A stretch of 64,000 bases of DNA from Allorhodopirellula heiligendammensis (GTDB lineage Bacteria > Planctomycetota > Planctomycetia > Pirellulales > Pirellulaceae): positions 571,256-635,255 of the forward strand of contig NZ_SJPU01000002.1 in assembly GCF_007860105.1 (NCBI RefSeq). Reading direction: 5' to 3'. Numbering within the stretch: position 1 is the first letter of the stretch; each line of letters opens with the position of its first letter. Positions 9,496-18,134 of the stretch are shown in pieces. Made by a program: the position numbers and the translations under genes. The notes below the pieces were generated by a model. The model made no database searches and was not told the DNA's origin. It saw nothing but the letters and a program-made list of their open reading frames with translations.

Positions 9496-10851
9496 ATGCT
9501 GCTCGTCTGTAGATCGATTGTCGTTATTCTTGCACTAGCTGCAACTGTCGCCGTTGCGCAGCAGCCTCCCTATGATGTATTCCCAGTAGCCGAACCGCCG
9601 TACTATCGCGTTCGGTACGAAGCGTCGGACCAGCCTGGGAAATTGAGCTTCGCGGTCAGTTACACCGTCTGGATTCCAGCGGGTGTGCAGACGCTTCGTG
9701 GCGTCGTCGTGCATCAGCATGGCTGTGGAGAGGGTTCGTGCAAATCAGGCTTGACGGGAGCCTACGATTTGCACTGGCAAGCTCTGGCGAAAAAGCATGG
9801 TTGTGCCTTGCTGTCTCCGTCCTACGAACAGCCCCAGGACGCAGACTGCCAGATGTGGTGTGATCCACGAAATGGTTCCGCCGCGGCGTTTGAGCGGGGG
9901 CTTGTCGAGCTTGGCAAGATGTGTGGTCATCCTGAACTCGCCGCTGCACCACTTGCTCTTTGGGGGCATAGTGGCGGCGGACACTGGTGTGGGGGATTGG
10001 TGATGATGCAGCCCGAGCGAGTTGCCGCGGCCTGGCTGCGGTCGGGTGTGCCGCTGTTGGATGCCGAACCCGATCGAGACAAGATCCGACCGCACTCGGT
10101 TCCAGACGCTGCACTGCGAGTGCCTATGATGTGCAATCTGGGGACAAAAGAAGGCGTGAGTGTGAAAGGAGGCCGGTTCGCCAACACATGGCCCGCTAAC
10201 CTTGCATTCTTCAGAGAGGTGCGGGGCAGCGGCGGATTGTTGGGCATCGCGATTGACCCGCTCACGGCACACGAGTGCGGAAACTCTCGCTATCTGGCAA
10301 TTCCTTGGCTTGATAAGTGTCTTGAGCTGCGGCTGCCGATCCATCATGGCGAAGCATTGCGAATGATTTCGCCCGACGGCGCCTGGCTCACCGAGCCGAT
10401 CGGAACTACCGCGACGCCAGCATCGCAGTTCGATGGCGATCGACTTACCATGGGCTGGTTGCCGGATGAAAGTATCGCCAATGCATGGATGCAATTCTGC
10501 AAGGATACGAACGTCAGCGATCCCTCTCCGCCGCCCGCTCCCACGGGTGTTGAGGTCGACGGTCAACAGTTGCGCTGGCACGCGGAGGCCGACAGCGAAA
10601 GCGGACTTTCCAAGTTCATCGTAATGCGAGACGGAAAACCCCTCGCCGACGTCACGGGCAGGGGCAAGAACCCTTTTGGTCGGCAGTTATTTCAGAATTT
10701 GCAGTACAGCGATACGCCTACCCAGCCGCTTGAAAAAATGGAATTCACCGACGCAACCGCCGTCGGCGAGACGCATCAATACGAGATCATCACGGTCAAC
10801 ACCGTGGGTTTGCAATCAACGCCCACCGCCGCAGTACGACTCTCGAAGTGA
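9496..10851 (+). CDS. Secreted alpha/beta hydrolase with C-terminal fibronectin-III-like domain
   Basis: A 451-residue exported protein with a signal peptide over about residues 1-21 ([15 protein letters not shown]). The catalytic domain has [12 protein letters not shown] as the oxyanion-type strand and [14 protein letters not shown] around residue 155 as the nucleophile elbow (G-H-S-G-G). It resembles PHB depolymerase and feruloyl-esterase-like planctomycete hydrolases, with extra cysteines near the active site. After a PPPAPTG linker at about residue 350, the last 100 residues look like a fibronectin type III fold ([30 protein letters not shown]). Substrate is not predictable. It follows the ThuA gene closely and probably shares its transcript. 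Confidence 0.82.
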   Translation: MLLVCRSIVVILALAATVAVAQQPPYDVFPVAEPPYYRVRYEASDQPGKLSFAVSYTVWIPAGVQTLRGVVVHQHGCGEGSCKSGLTGAYDLHWQALAKKHGCALLSPSYEQPQDADCQMWCDPRNGSAAAFERGLVELGKMCGHPELAAAPLALWGHSGGGHWCGGLVMMQPERVAAAWLRSGVPLLDAEPDRDKIRPHSVPDAALRVPMMCNLGTKEGVSVKGGRFANTWPANLAFFREVRGSGGLLGIAIDPLTAHECGNSRYLAIPWLDKCLELRLPIHHGEALRMISPDGAWLTEPIGTTATPASQFDGDRLTMGWLPDESIANAWMQFCKDTNVSDPSPPPAPTGVEVDGQQLRWHAEADSESGLSKFIVMRDGKPLADVTGRGKNPFGRQLFQNLQYSDTPTQPLEKMEFTDATAVGETHQYEIITVNTVGLQSTPTAAVRLSK

Positions 10852-11019
10852 CTTTCACCCGCCTCGGCTCTTTTCATCCACGAGGGTTTCTGAGACAGTT
10901 TCGAGTTCTCTGTCCATCCCTCCAGTTATGGCTGGGCGATTAAAAGGACGCCGGCACGAGCGAAATCGCAATCATTACCCAATCGCCGGACTGGTGCGTT
11001 CCGAGTCAACGATCAAACC

Positions 11020-11811
11020 ATGAGTGATTACCCCTACAACTTCGACGTTCAAATCACCGAAACGCTCGTCTACTTACCAAAGCATATCGCGTCCAAGTTG
11101 GACATTGGAAAGTCGAAACGAGTGCGAATCGAAGGTGAGATTAACGGCGTTCGCATCGAGTGTGGCTTGATGCCGGATAAGGGCAAGTGGTGCTTTATGG
11201 TGTCGAAGAAGCTGCAGAAGACATGCGGCATTTCACCAGGGGATCTCGCGAGTATCAGTTTTGACATTGCTGATTCTGAATCGGTCGTTGTGCCGTCCGA
11301 GTTGCAGCTGGCGCTCGACGCTAACGATGCAGCAAGGGGGATCTGGGAGCAGTGGACCGCGGGTAAGCGACGTGCAAACTGCCTGCGTGTGTCGTCGGTG
11401 AAGAAGGCCGAGACACGCGAGCGACGCGTCGAAGAGGTGATAGCTCTCTTGATGGCAGAATTGGGCCTGCAAACGGGGATCGCGACATGGCAGATGTTTG
11501 AAAGCATCGACATGCGGGCGGGGACGATTACCGCCGTCGACGATTTCCCTGAGGCCCGCAATCCGGCATTCAAGGTTGCCGTGGACTTCGGACCCGAACT
11601 GGGCACCAAGCGAACGAGCGCCCAAATCACCGTGAACTACACCAAAGACAATTTGCTCGGCCGGCAGATTATTGGTGTTGTCAACTTTTCCTCGAAACAA
11701 ATCGGACCGTTTATGTCCGAGTTCCTCATCCTCGGTTTCTACTGCGAAGATGGCTCCGTCATCCTGGCGACCCCCGATCAGTCAGTCGCCAACGGATCCA
11801 GATTAGCGTAG
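11020..11811 (+). CDS. Fusion of DUF1905/YdeI-OmpD-associated domains with a CsaA-type tRNA-binding domain
   Basis: Residues 1-95 ([45 protein letters not shown]) match DUF1905. Residues 100-150 ([40 protein letters not shown]) match the YdeI/OmpD-associated C-terminal module (OmdA). Residues 155-263 are a complete CsaA/tRNA-binding OB-fold domain ([59 protein letters not shown]). CsaA is normally a free-standing protein of about 110 residues with chaperone-like and tRNA-binding activity, while YdeI-type proteins stand alone at 150-200 residues, so one polypeptide with both is unusual. The frame is continuous with no stop at the joins. It is cytosolic, with no signal peptide. Confidence 0.85.
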   Translation: MSDYPYNFDVQITETLVYLPKHIASKLDIGKSKRVRIEGEINGVRIECGLMPDKGKWCFMVSKKLQKTCGISPGDLASISFDIADSESVVVPSELQLALDANDAARGIWEQWTAGKRRANCLRVSSVKKAETRERRVEEVIALLMAELGLQTGIATWQMFESIDMRAGTITAVDDFPEARNPAFKVAVDFGPELGTKRTSAQITVNYTKDNLLGRQIIGVVNFSSKQIGPFMSEFLILGFYCEDGSVILATPDQSVANGSRLA

Positions 11812-11834
11812 GCGAACGAGTGAATCTCTCCCAC

Positions 11835-12581
11835 TCAGGAATCGCCCATCAGCTTGGCGACTGTGGGTTCCATTGCTTCCGCCCAGATGGCGTAGCCCTT
11901 TTGTTTGGGGTGCAACAGGTCGGGCATGACCTCGCGGGTTAGGACGCGGTTATCTGACAGGAATGCTGAATTGATGTCGAGGAAGTAAACCATGTCGCCA
12001 TCGGCTAGTTCTTTGATCAACTCGTTGGCCTTCATGTTCACCTGACGCCCCGCGTGGGTGTCATCTTCACCACGAGGGAAAATCGCCAGGATGAGCACCT
12101 TCATGTTCGGGAGCTCGGTTCGCAGTTCGTCAACGATGGCCTCCACGCCCTCGGCAATCTCCTCGGGAGTATTGCTGCCGCAGTTGTTCGTGCCGATCAT
12201 CAGCACGGCCAGTTTGGGCGAGATATTCTCGATATTACCATTCTGGAGACGCCACAGAACATGTTGAGTTCGGTCGCCACCGATACCTAAATTCACGGCA
12301 TTGCGATCGCCGTAGTACTTTTCCCAGACTTCACGTCCGGCGCCTTCCCACCCGTGAGTGATCGAATCGCCGATCATCAGCAGGTCAACGTTGCCTTTCT
12401 GCACACGTTCATTAAAACTCTCGTGACGCTTCATCCAATTCCCGTCGCGGGGAACCGGCACGATCGCCGTGTTGGACTTCGGTGGCGTTGCGGTTTCGAG
12501 AACGGCCTCCTGAGCGACACACACGGAGGCTAGTAGAAGCGTGACGAGGACTGGCAACTGACACAAAACAAGGCGAGGCAT
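11835..12581 (-). CDS. Secreted SGNH/GDSL hydrolase (PAF acetylhydrolase gamma-like)
   Basis: Starting at the ATG at 12581 gives 248 residues with a signal peptide (PRLVLCQLPVLVTLLLASVC, cleavage near AQE). SGNH blocks are visible: block I LLMIGDSITHGW, block II VNLGIGGDRTQH, block III VLMIGTNNCG, and block V with catalytic Asp and His in MPDLLHPKQKGY. This arrangement matches the acetylhydrolase-like lipases related to PAF acetylhydrolase gamma, frequent in planctomycete sugar-ester degradation. A longer frame from 12647 would put charged sequence before the signal peptide and is less likely. Convergent with the CsaA-fusion gene, 23 bases away. Confidence 0.9.
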   Translation of the reverse strand: MPRLVLCQLPVLVTLLLASVCVAQEAVLETATPPKSNTAIVPVPRDGNWMKRHESFNERVQKGNVDLLMIGDSITHGWEGAGREVWEKYYGDRNAVNLGIGGDRTQHVLWRLQNGNIENISPKLAVLMIGTNNCGSNTPEEIAEGVEAIVDELRTELPNMKVLILAIFPRGEDDTHAGRQVNMKANELIKELADGDMVYFLDINSAFLSDNRVLTREVMPDLLHPKQKGYAIWAEAMEPTVAKLMGDS

Positions 12582-12727
12582 TTCAGCGTCTCTTACAACG
12601 GGGAGGGAGGGAAATGGTGGGACCACGGGACCGTGGTGGGAACACAAGCTAATTCAATGCGGGCGCCGAAGCAAGCATCGCGGCTCGATGAGGGACCGAC
12701 AGGTCACCGTATCATCCTTGTTGACTC

Positions 12728-13291
12728 TTAAGCTCGAGCCAAGAACTCACCGGTGCGGGTATCGATTTTCAGCCGCTCGCCCTCCTTGATGTATTCGGGA
12801 ACCTGGACGATGAGGCCTGTTTCGAGGGTCGCAGGTTTGTTTCGTGACGTTGCTGAATTGCCCTTCACGCCGGGATCACACTGGGTGATCGTCAGTTCCA
12901 CAGCAGCGGGCAACTCGATGCCCACACAAGCATCGTTGTAGATCATCGCTCGGATACCTTCCAAGCCTTCGGTCATGTAGGGCAATTCCTCTTCGGCGTC
13001 TTCCAAAGAGATCTCGTACTGCTGGAAATCCTCTTTGTCCATTAAGAATAAGTGGGTCTGGTCGGAATACAACATCTGCACATCGCGGCGTGAAAAGTCT
13101 GCCTCGTCCATCATATCGGTACCCTTCAACGTGAAGTCGACCTTGTTTCGTGTGATCAGATTCCGAGCGCGAAACTTGTAGAGCGTGGCGGCACCGCGTG
13201 CCGACGGAGAATGAACGTTGATTCCTTTGATCACGCACGGATTGCCGTCGTGGACCACAACAGAGCCGGTTTTGAGTTCTTTGGCGAGCAT
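12728..13291 (-). CDS. efpL: EF-P-like elongation factor EfpL (YeiP type)
   Basis: The ATG at 13291 gives 187 residues with the three-domain EF-P fold. Domain I starts LAKELKTGSVVVHDGNP, and its tip loop reads NVHSPSARGAATLYK. That SP-x-ARGAAT loop is the hallmark of the YeiP/EfpL branch rather than canonical EF-P, whose loop is PGKGxA. The C-terminus (NKPATLETGLIVQVPEYIKEGE) is typical. EfpL, like EF-P, helps ribosomes through polyproline and related stalling sequences. GAAGG lies about six bases upstream of the ATG. The reading frame continues open for 100 codons upstream to 13591, but that extension has no EF-P similarity and would disrupt domain I, so it is not counted. Confidence 0.9.
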   Translation of the reverse strand: MLAKELKTGSVVVHDGNPCVIKGINVHSPSARGAATLYKFRARNLITRNKVDFTLKGTDMMDEADFSRRDVQMLYSDQTHLFLMDKEDFQQYEISLEDAEEELPYMTEGLEGIRAMIYNDACVGIELPAAVELTITQCDPGVKGNSATSRNKPATLETGLIVQVPEYIKEGERLKIDTRTGEFLARA

Positions 13292-13880
13292 TTTGGCCTT
13301 CGAGAGGATGGTGAAGTATTGGTCTGACGACCGAGGTACTACGGTAATAATCCATCCGGGTTTCCCGCGATAGGACACCTCTCCCAGAATCCACCGACAC
13401 GCACTCTCGCGGGAGGTCCGCCCCTGCCAACTGGATTTGCGGAGCAAATGGGACCACCGTGAATCGGTCGCAGTCAAGAGATGCTCTGACCACACCAAAG
13501 CGAACAAAAATTGTCCGCATCGCCGTTGACAACAAGTGTTCCATCTCAATCGATTCGTGTTGAACTGCGTTGCGTCTTCGATCAGTTCCATCGCTCACAG
13601 CGGGTTGGTTGATCAGATCCCACGCCGGATGATGGCCCAGCCGCAGCGACGTTCCTCCGAACGCCTTTTCTTCATCGGATAGTGTGATTCTCCCTCTGAG
13701 GGTGACACTCAATCGCACCGCCTCGGTTGAGTTGCGCAAGCCAAGACAGCGCTTTCTATCGTGGTGGCAGTGGCCGCGAGTTTTTGCATGTAGCGTCACA
13801 TCTCTCGTCCGCTTCCTAGGTAGCTGCTCGATTTACCTCTCGCGTACCAAGTGCACCTATGCTCCAGCACCCCCTTTTGT
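13292..13880. other. Upstream region of efpL, 589 bp, no supported gene, with a stray element end
   Basis: Open frames cover this stretch on the minus strand (one runs through to 13799 in a frame shadowing efpL), but none shows a recognisable motif. TCCATCCGGGTTT at about 13351 matches 13 bases of the terminal repeat of the inverted-repeat element found at 13881 and may be a relic end. The efpL promoter should lie here but was not identified. Confidence 0.4.
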
Positions 13881-14204
13881 GGTCCATCCGGGATTATCGT
13901 GGGTAGATCCAGCATGTTGGATTTTGGAGGTATGGCGGTGGCGTCCGAATTGAAGGAGGCCGTAGCAGAAATAACGCTGAAGGCTGGCGCAGACGCCGCC
14001 AGCCCAAGGCACCTTTCGGGTCCAGTTCGACCAGGATATTGCTTGTAGAATCGCCCAGCGGCTGAGCGTACTTCCACCCCTTCCGCACGTGAAACCTGAT
14101 CGGTTGACATCAGCGTGACAAAATTTCGGACGCCACCGCCATGCCTTGAAAATCCCCCACACTTGGCTCACCGCGGCGAAACCCACGGTAAACCCGGATG
14201 GACC
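13881..14204. mobile_element. Inverted-repeat element copy A (324 bp) with probable 8-bp target duplication
   Basis: The left end is GGTCCATCCGGGATTATCG and the right end, reversed, is GGTCCATCCGGGTTTACCG; the inverted similarity continues inwards, both arms containing TATGGCGGTGGCGTCCGAA or CATGGCGGTGGCGTCCGAA. Between the arms are two smaller hairpins: GGCTGGCG/CGCCAGCC around 13983-14005, and a CCC/GGG-closed hairpin around AAGGCACCTTTC. The element is flanked by CCTTTTGT (13873-13880) and CCTTTTGC (14205-14212), 7 of 8 identical, as expected for a target-site duplication. No transposase frame fits inside, so it would be non-autonomous (MITE-like) or a mobile structured element. Related copies lie at 45848 and 48808. 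Confidence 0.75.
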
Positions 14205-14321
14205 CCTTTTGCTTTAGATCTACTCATCGTTAATAACCCTCTTGATTTCGCAGAGCGGGCTAGCCCAAACGCCACGGACGACCACCGAAATTGATGGAAT
14301 CCAATTTACGCTCGCCAAAGT

Positions 14322-14986
14322 TTGCAGATCGAGAAGGTTGCCGGTGAGTCGGTAGTCAAGTGCCCAATCGTTGCTGATTGGGATAATCAGGGACGGCTGG
14401 TCGTTGCCGAGTCGGCCGGTGTCACCATGCCAATCGTCAAACACAACCAGACGAAACCTCATAGGCTGATTCGCTTAGTCGACAGCAATGGTGACGGGGA
14501 GTTTGACAAACGCATCGTAGCCGCCGAGCAACTCGTGTTTCCCGAGGGCGTACTGTTTCTCGGCAACGACTTACTCGTTTCCGCACCTCCGTTGATCTGG
14601 AGATTGACTGATGACGGCGGCGACGGAGTCTTTACATTGGTTTTGTCGGACACGATGTCGGTCCGGAGATCACGCGGATTGGAGCGAGTCGGAGGCGGGA
14701 TGCGTTGCGGGAAGTGATCTTGTTTCCAAGTGCGCGTTAATAGCAAAGCTACCAGGGATCGCGAGTGCTGACGGTCGATGGCGATATTCACAACGCAATG
14801 ATTAAGCATCGCACTCCCGAAACGATAGAGGTTCAAGTCAATGCTGAGCGATCAGTCGTGATCGCCACGGACGAGATGGAGATTTTGCAATCAAGCGATG
14901 TTTCAGTGATGCCCGCCGGTTTGGTGGAGCAGATGACAATTCCCGAGTTTTCGGACCTCATGGCATTCCTGCAATCGGCCAAGTGA
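14322..14986 (+). pseudogene. Remnant of a PVC-type dehydrogenase/cytochrome c gene
   Basis: The first 110 codons match the N-terminal beta-propeller of planctomycete membrane-bound dehydrogenase proteins (VVKCPIVADWDNQGRLVVAES, LIRLVDSNGDGEFD, LLVSAPPLIW). Near 14650 the similarity jumps to a second frame that matches only the C-terminal end of the same family: HDVGPEITRIGASR, REVILFPSAR, then adjacent TAA and TAG codons at 14738-14743, then LTVDGDIHNAMIKHRTPETI and the usual ending SDVSVMPAGLVEQMTIPEF to a stop at 14984-14986. The middle of the protein, including the HEAT repeats and haem motif, is deleted. This is a clearly dead gene next to the inverted-repeat element; an intact relative is at 48904-52290. 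Confidence 0.85.
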
Positions 14987-15042
14987 GCTGGGTTCGCGAT
15001 CAATCGATAATGCCCCAAGTCCAATTTGGAAAACCAGACCTG

Positions 15043-15711
15043 CTAGTTTTGCGTTTTGAGCGTCGCTAAACATCCGTAAATGAATGCCAATATCAATGCC
15101 CCCGAAGCAGGAAACAGCATTGCCAGCACGTGGAATCGATCAAACAGCAGTGCGCCAATGCTCCCTCCCACTACAAACCCAGTAATTAGAAGTAGGTACA
15201 GGACCGCCTGCCTAACATTGAATGAGTGCCCGCGAAACCAAGTGCCTAGCATCGTGCCCAAGTCGGTCAGTAGCCCCGTAACATGGGTCGTTCTGACAAC
15301 CGCTCCACTGTAGGTACTGACCATGCCATTTTGAAGTCCGCATGCGGTCGCGGCGAGGCAGTGACCGAGGACCGAGTCCGTTGATAGTAACGCGAACATC
15401 GCGCCAATCAATAGGAATGATTCCATTACGAGCGCAACGCCGTAACGTCGTCCCAGTTTCAGAGAGGCGTTTCCTAGCAGAGCACCCGCAATCACCGCGC
15501 CTAACACAAACGAAAGGATGATGCCGAGCAATCGTGCAGTATCCACGACGTTGAATCTTCCTAAAGATACTCCGAGTAAAGTCGACGTTCCCGTGACATG
15601 GGAGACCGCTTGAAACCTGAAACCAAGCAAGCCGATTGCATTTGTCGCACCCGCAATGCACGACAGCCAAAAACCACCAATTTCAACCCAACGAGGAAGC
15701 TTAGTTATCAC
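15043..15711 (-). CDS. DUF1275 (YoaK) family membrane protein
   Basis: A 222-residue integral membrane protein with six predicted hydrophobic helices. Family landmarks are the opening GGFWLSCIAGATNAIGLLGF, the SHVTGTSTLLGVSLG motif near residue 38, CGLQNGMVSTYSGAVVRTTHVTG around 124 and the following LTDLGTMLG. DUF1275 proteins are widespread and of unknown function, sometimes described as putative transporters. It stands alone between the PVC-cytochrome remnant and an empty stretch. The ATG at 15711 starts a short charged segment before helix 1. Confidence 0.88.
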   Translation of the reverse strand: MITKLPRWVEIGGFWLSCIAGATNAIGLLGFRFQAVSHVTGTSTLLGVSLGRFNVVDTARLLGIILSFVLGAVIAGALLGNASLKLGRRYGVALVMESFLLIGAMFALLSTDSVLGHCLAATACGLQNGMVSTYSGAVVRTTHVTGLLTDLGTMLGTWFRGHSFNVRQAVLYLLLITGFVVGGSIGALLFDRFHVLAMLFPASGALILAFIYGCLATLKTQN

Positions 15712-16128
15712 GGCCGAAACAACCCTGGTCGTCTAGAATCAGTCCGAGACTCGCGACATGCGGCTATGAAACCGATACCGCCCGCGAACGCCGCTATGCA
15801 ACTGGGACGACTCATTGGCATAAATATATCAGGCAGGACTTCGAACCAGAATGGAATTCTAGAGACAGCCAGCGCACTTGCAGGCGAGATCGCTGACGCC
15901 AAAGACTGTACTTTGAGTCAGCGGAATCTGAAAGGCCTAGCCGGGTTGGAGGGCAACGGCGGTACACAAAGACCCTCAGTCAGACAGTTAAGGGTACGCT
16001 GAACCCAACGCTAAGTGCCCTCGAAAACGAGACGGCCTGATTGAGTATCCTGCTTCCGCCGCGATCGGCTGGTATACTTTTTTCCACGAACTAACCGATC
16101 GAATTTCTCTCCTTCGAAGACATCCACC
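15712..16128. other. Intergenic region, 417 bp, no recognisable gene
   Basis: A 64-codon minus-strand frame and a plus-strand overlap from the DUF1275 region have no recognisable motif. The right end carries the probable promoter of the SGNH hydrolase gene. Confidence 0.4.
16070..16078 (+). promoter_or_regulatory. Extended -10 promoter element for the SGNH hydrolase gene
   Basis: TGGTATACT at 16070-16078 fits an extended -10 (TGn plus TATACT). It lies 51 bases before the ATG at 16129. No convincing -35 box is present at the usual distance, which is compatible with an extended -10 promoter. Confidence 0.45.
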
Positions 16129-17106
16129 ATGCTCCGATCACTACTGTTATTGATTCTCTTATCCCACTGTGTGTTCGCGCTGGTGCCTTCAGCAATTGCC
16201 GCAACGCCCGTGGTTCAGCCGCGTGAGCCGCAAAAACACATTCGCATTCTGACCGTCGGTAACAGTTTCACTCACAACGCTACGCGGTATTTGGACGAAA
16301 TCATCGAAGCGTCAGGCCACCAACTAACACACAAAATGCTTTCAATTGGTGGCTCCTCACTCGAACAGCACGCGACCAAAGCGATGGCGTTTGAGCAGGA
16401 TCCGGTGGATAAGTCTGCACGGTACGCGAGCGGAGAGAGCTTGCAGGAAGCATTACGGAGCGAACCCTGGGACTTTGTTACGATTCAACAGGTCAGCATC
16501 AAGAGTCATGATGTCCAGAGCTATCGACCCCACGCTCAGCAGCTAGCAGAGATCATTCGTCGCGAAGCGCCCCAAGCGAAGTTACTCGTCCATCAGACCT
16601 GGGCCTACCGAGTCGATGACCCGCGGTTCAGTAAACGCAAGCCGGTCGCTGGGGAACCGGCCTCCCAACAGGCTATGTACGAAGGGCTGAGTGAGGCCTA
16701 TCACACGATCACCGCGGAACTGTCGGCTCGTCGCATTCCTGTCGGTGATGCCTTTTGGATGGCCGACAACGATACGAAAATTGGGTATTGCGTGTCTCCG
16801 GAATTCGATGCGGGCAACTACGAACCTCCTCAGCTTCCCGAACAACAACACTCGCTGCACGTGGGCTACCGCTGGAGCGACCGCAATGGCAGGCCACAGT
16901 TGGGCATGGACGGCCATCATGCGAACGTGGCCGGTGAATACTTGGGTGCCTGTGTGTGGTTTGAATGCTTGTACGGCGAGAGCCCAGTGGGCAATAGCTT
17001 TGTGCCCAAAAAGCTGGATGCTGAGTTTGCAGCACAGTTGCAAGCGATTGCTCATCAAGCGGCGCAGCAAGGCGGGGATGTGGCCACCGCTCAGCCCAAT
17101 GAATAA
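16129..17106 (+). CDS. Secreted SGNH/GDSL-like hydrolase (DUF4886-like)
   Basis: This 325-residue protein has a signal peptide (SLLLLILLSHCVFALVPSAIAA) and then IRILTVGNSFTHNATRYL, the block I of the divergent SGNH family in which GNSF replaces GDS. Further on are KMLSIGGSSLEQHA (block II), EPWDFVTIQQVSIKSHD (block III region) and DGHHANVAGEYLGAC with the catalytic Asp-x-x-His near residue 265. DUF4886 proteins of this kind are presumed carbohydrate or peptide esterases; substrate is unknown. Flanked by decayed genes on both sides yet intact. An extended -10 promoter is visible upstream. Confidence 0.85.
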   Translation: MLRSLLLLILLSHCVFALVPSAIAATPVVQPREPQKHIRILTVGNSFTHNATRYLDEIIEASGHQLTHKMLSIGGSSLEQHATKAMAFEQDPVDKSARYASGESLQEALRSEPWDFVTIQQVSIKSHDVQSYRPHAQQLAEIIRREAPQAKLLVHQTWAYRVDDPRFSKRKPVAGEPASQQAMYEGLSEAYHTITAELSARRIPVGDAFWMADNDTKIGYCVSPEFDAGNYEPPQLPEQQHSLHVGYRWSDRNGRPQLGMDGHHANVAGEYLGACVWFECLYGESPVGNSFVPKKLDAEFAAQLQAIAHQAAQQGGDVATAQPNE

Positions 17107-17162
17107 GGCCTCATCCGGCATTTTCGTGGTTTCGGTAGAATTCTCTGCAAAGGAGAATCACC

Positions 17163-17290
17163 ATGCAAGCCAAAGAATTGTATCAGAGAATTTTTTGGAA
17201 TCAGTTCACCCTGGTATGTGAGCAGCGTTGAACTTGACCAGAAAGAATCGGAGATCTAAGTGAAGGTTGACCACGCCTATTGCGTCAAGT
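17163..17290 (+). pseudogene. Remnant of the N-terminus of an ISL3-type transposase
   Basis: A strong AAAGGAG Shine-Dalgarno lies seven bases before the ATG at 17163, which opens MQAKELYQRI. After a T-rich run the similarity shifts frame to LGISSPWYVSSVELDQKES, followed by an in-frame TAA and VKVDHA. That pattern resembles the start of ISL3-family transposases (position-specific W-x-V-x-x-V-E-L-D). The rest of the transposase is missing. At least one frameshift and one stop make it non-functional. Confidence 0.55.
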
Positions 17291-17488
17291 TTTGCGGCCC
17301 CCAATACCTATGGTTGCTGGCATAGACGTACGCACCAAAATACTCCAACTCATCTTCGACGATGACAGCGTCCTTCTCCATCGGACACCTTCTCTTCGTT
17401 CGCCCGCTTGACAGCGACGGCAAACGCCAAGAAATCCATCGCGATGCTAATCGACGAGATGATTTAGGGTAGGAACGGCTCACGACAA

Positions 17489-18134
17489 CTATTCATTGAC
17501 ATTCTTTTCGTTGCCCGAACCTAGCGGGAAGAGCTGTAGCGTTTTCTCAATTACATGCTGTTGCGTTTGCTGTTCAAAATTCCCTTCGACTTCCAGATAT
17601 TCCCGGTAGTCCTCCTGCTTTACAGATTTATTCCCGTCGCGACCGACGCAATCGATCGTCATGATTTTTTTCCAGGTGTTTACCATCAGCTTCCGTCGCT
17701 TCCTGATATCCGTTGACGATGTGAAGGGAGGGATGATCGAACGGGGCACGTTCGTAGCGTACGTTTTCGTCGGTCAGGCAGAGCAGAAAGAAATGCAACG
17801 CAACTTTGTCGTACGGCGCAAGGAAATCGATGTCGCGTATCAGCGGGTGCATGTCCGGGTTGATTTTCAGATCCGCTTTGATGTCACCACCACGAGCATA
17901 GAATGCGATCACGTCGGGCAGTGTCATCAAGCGACCGTTGTGCATGTACGGGGCGGTCAGTTCAATGTTGCGTAGCGTCGGGGTACGGAAACATCGACGG
18001 AGACTCTTCGGGTTGCTGTTGATGGCGTTTGCTTCTCCTGTGGCCCGCGTCAGGGAGCAGCTCCCATCGAGGGACTGGTGGGCGTGTCGTCCCTCGCCAA
18101 CGCGACTGGTCGTGACGCGAGCAGGCAAGATCAT
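17489..18134 (-). pseudogene. C-terminal remnant of a di-haem cytochrome c peroxidase (MauG/CCP family)
   Basis: The segment beginning FRTPTLRNIELTAPYMHNG, with LPDVIAFYARGGD and then TDENVRYERAPFDHPSL, is the unmistakable C-terminal part of a bacterial di-haem cytochrome c peroxidase; the methionine-region motif APYMHNG is present, but both CXXCH haem sites and the whole N-terminal two thirds are gone. In a run of seven A/T bases at 17665-17671 the reading frame slips, and the likely continuation (KIMTIDCVGRDGNK) is in the next frame, ending at 17489. The 5-prime sequence before GEANAINSNPKS is unrelated. Its 5-prime end touches the stop of the hydrolase gene at 18131. Confidence 0.8.

Noticed and set aside
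9745-10581. Long minus-strand frames opposite the secreted hydrolase
   Set aside because: Complement shadows of a real gene with signal peptide and G-H-S-G-G motif; no domain in the antisense reading.
12876-13799. A 307-codon minus-strand frame overlapping efpL in another frame
   Set aside because: It contains out-of-frame efpL sequence and no recognisable domain; efpL itself is unmistakable.
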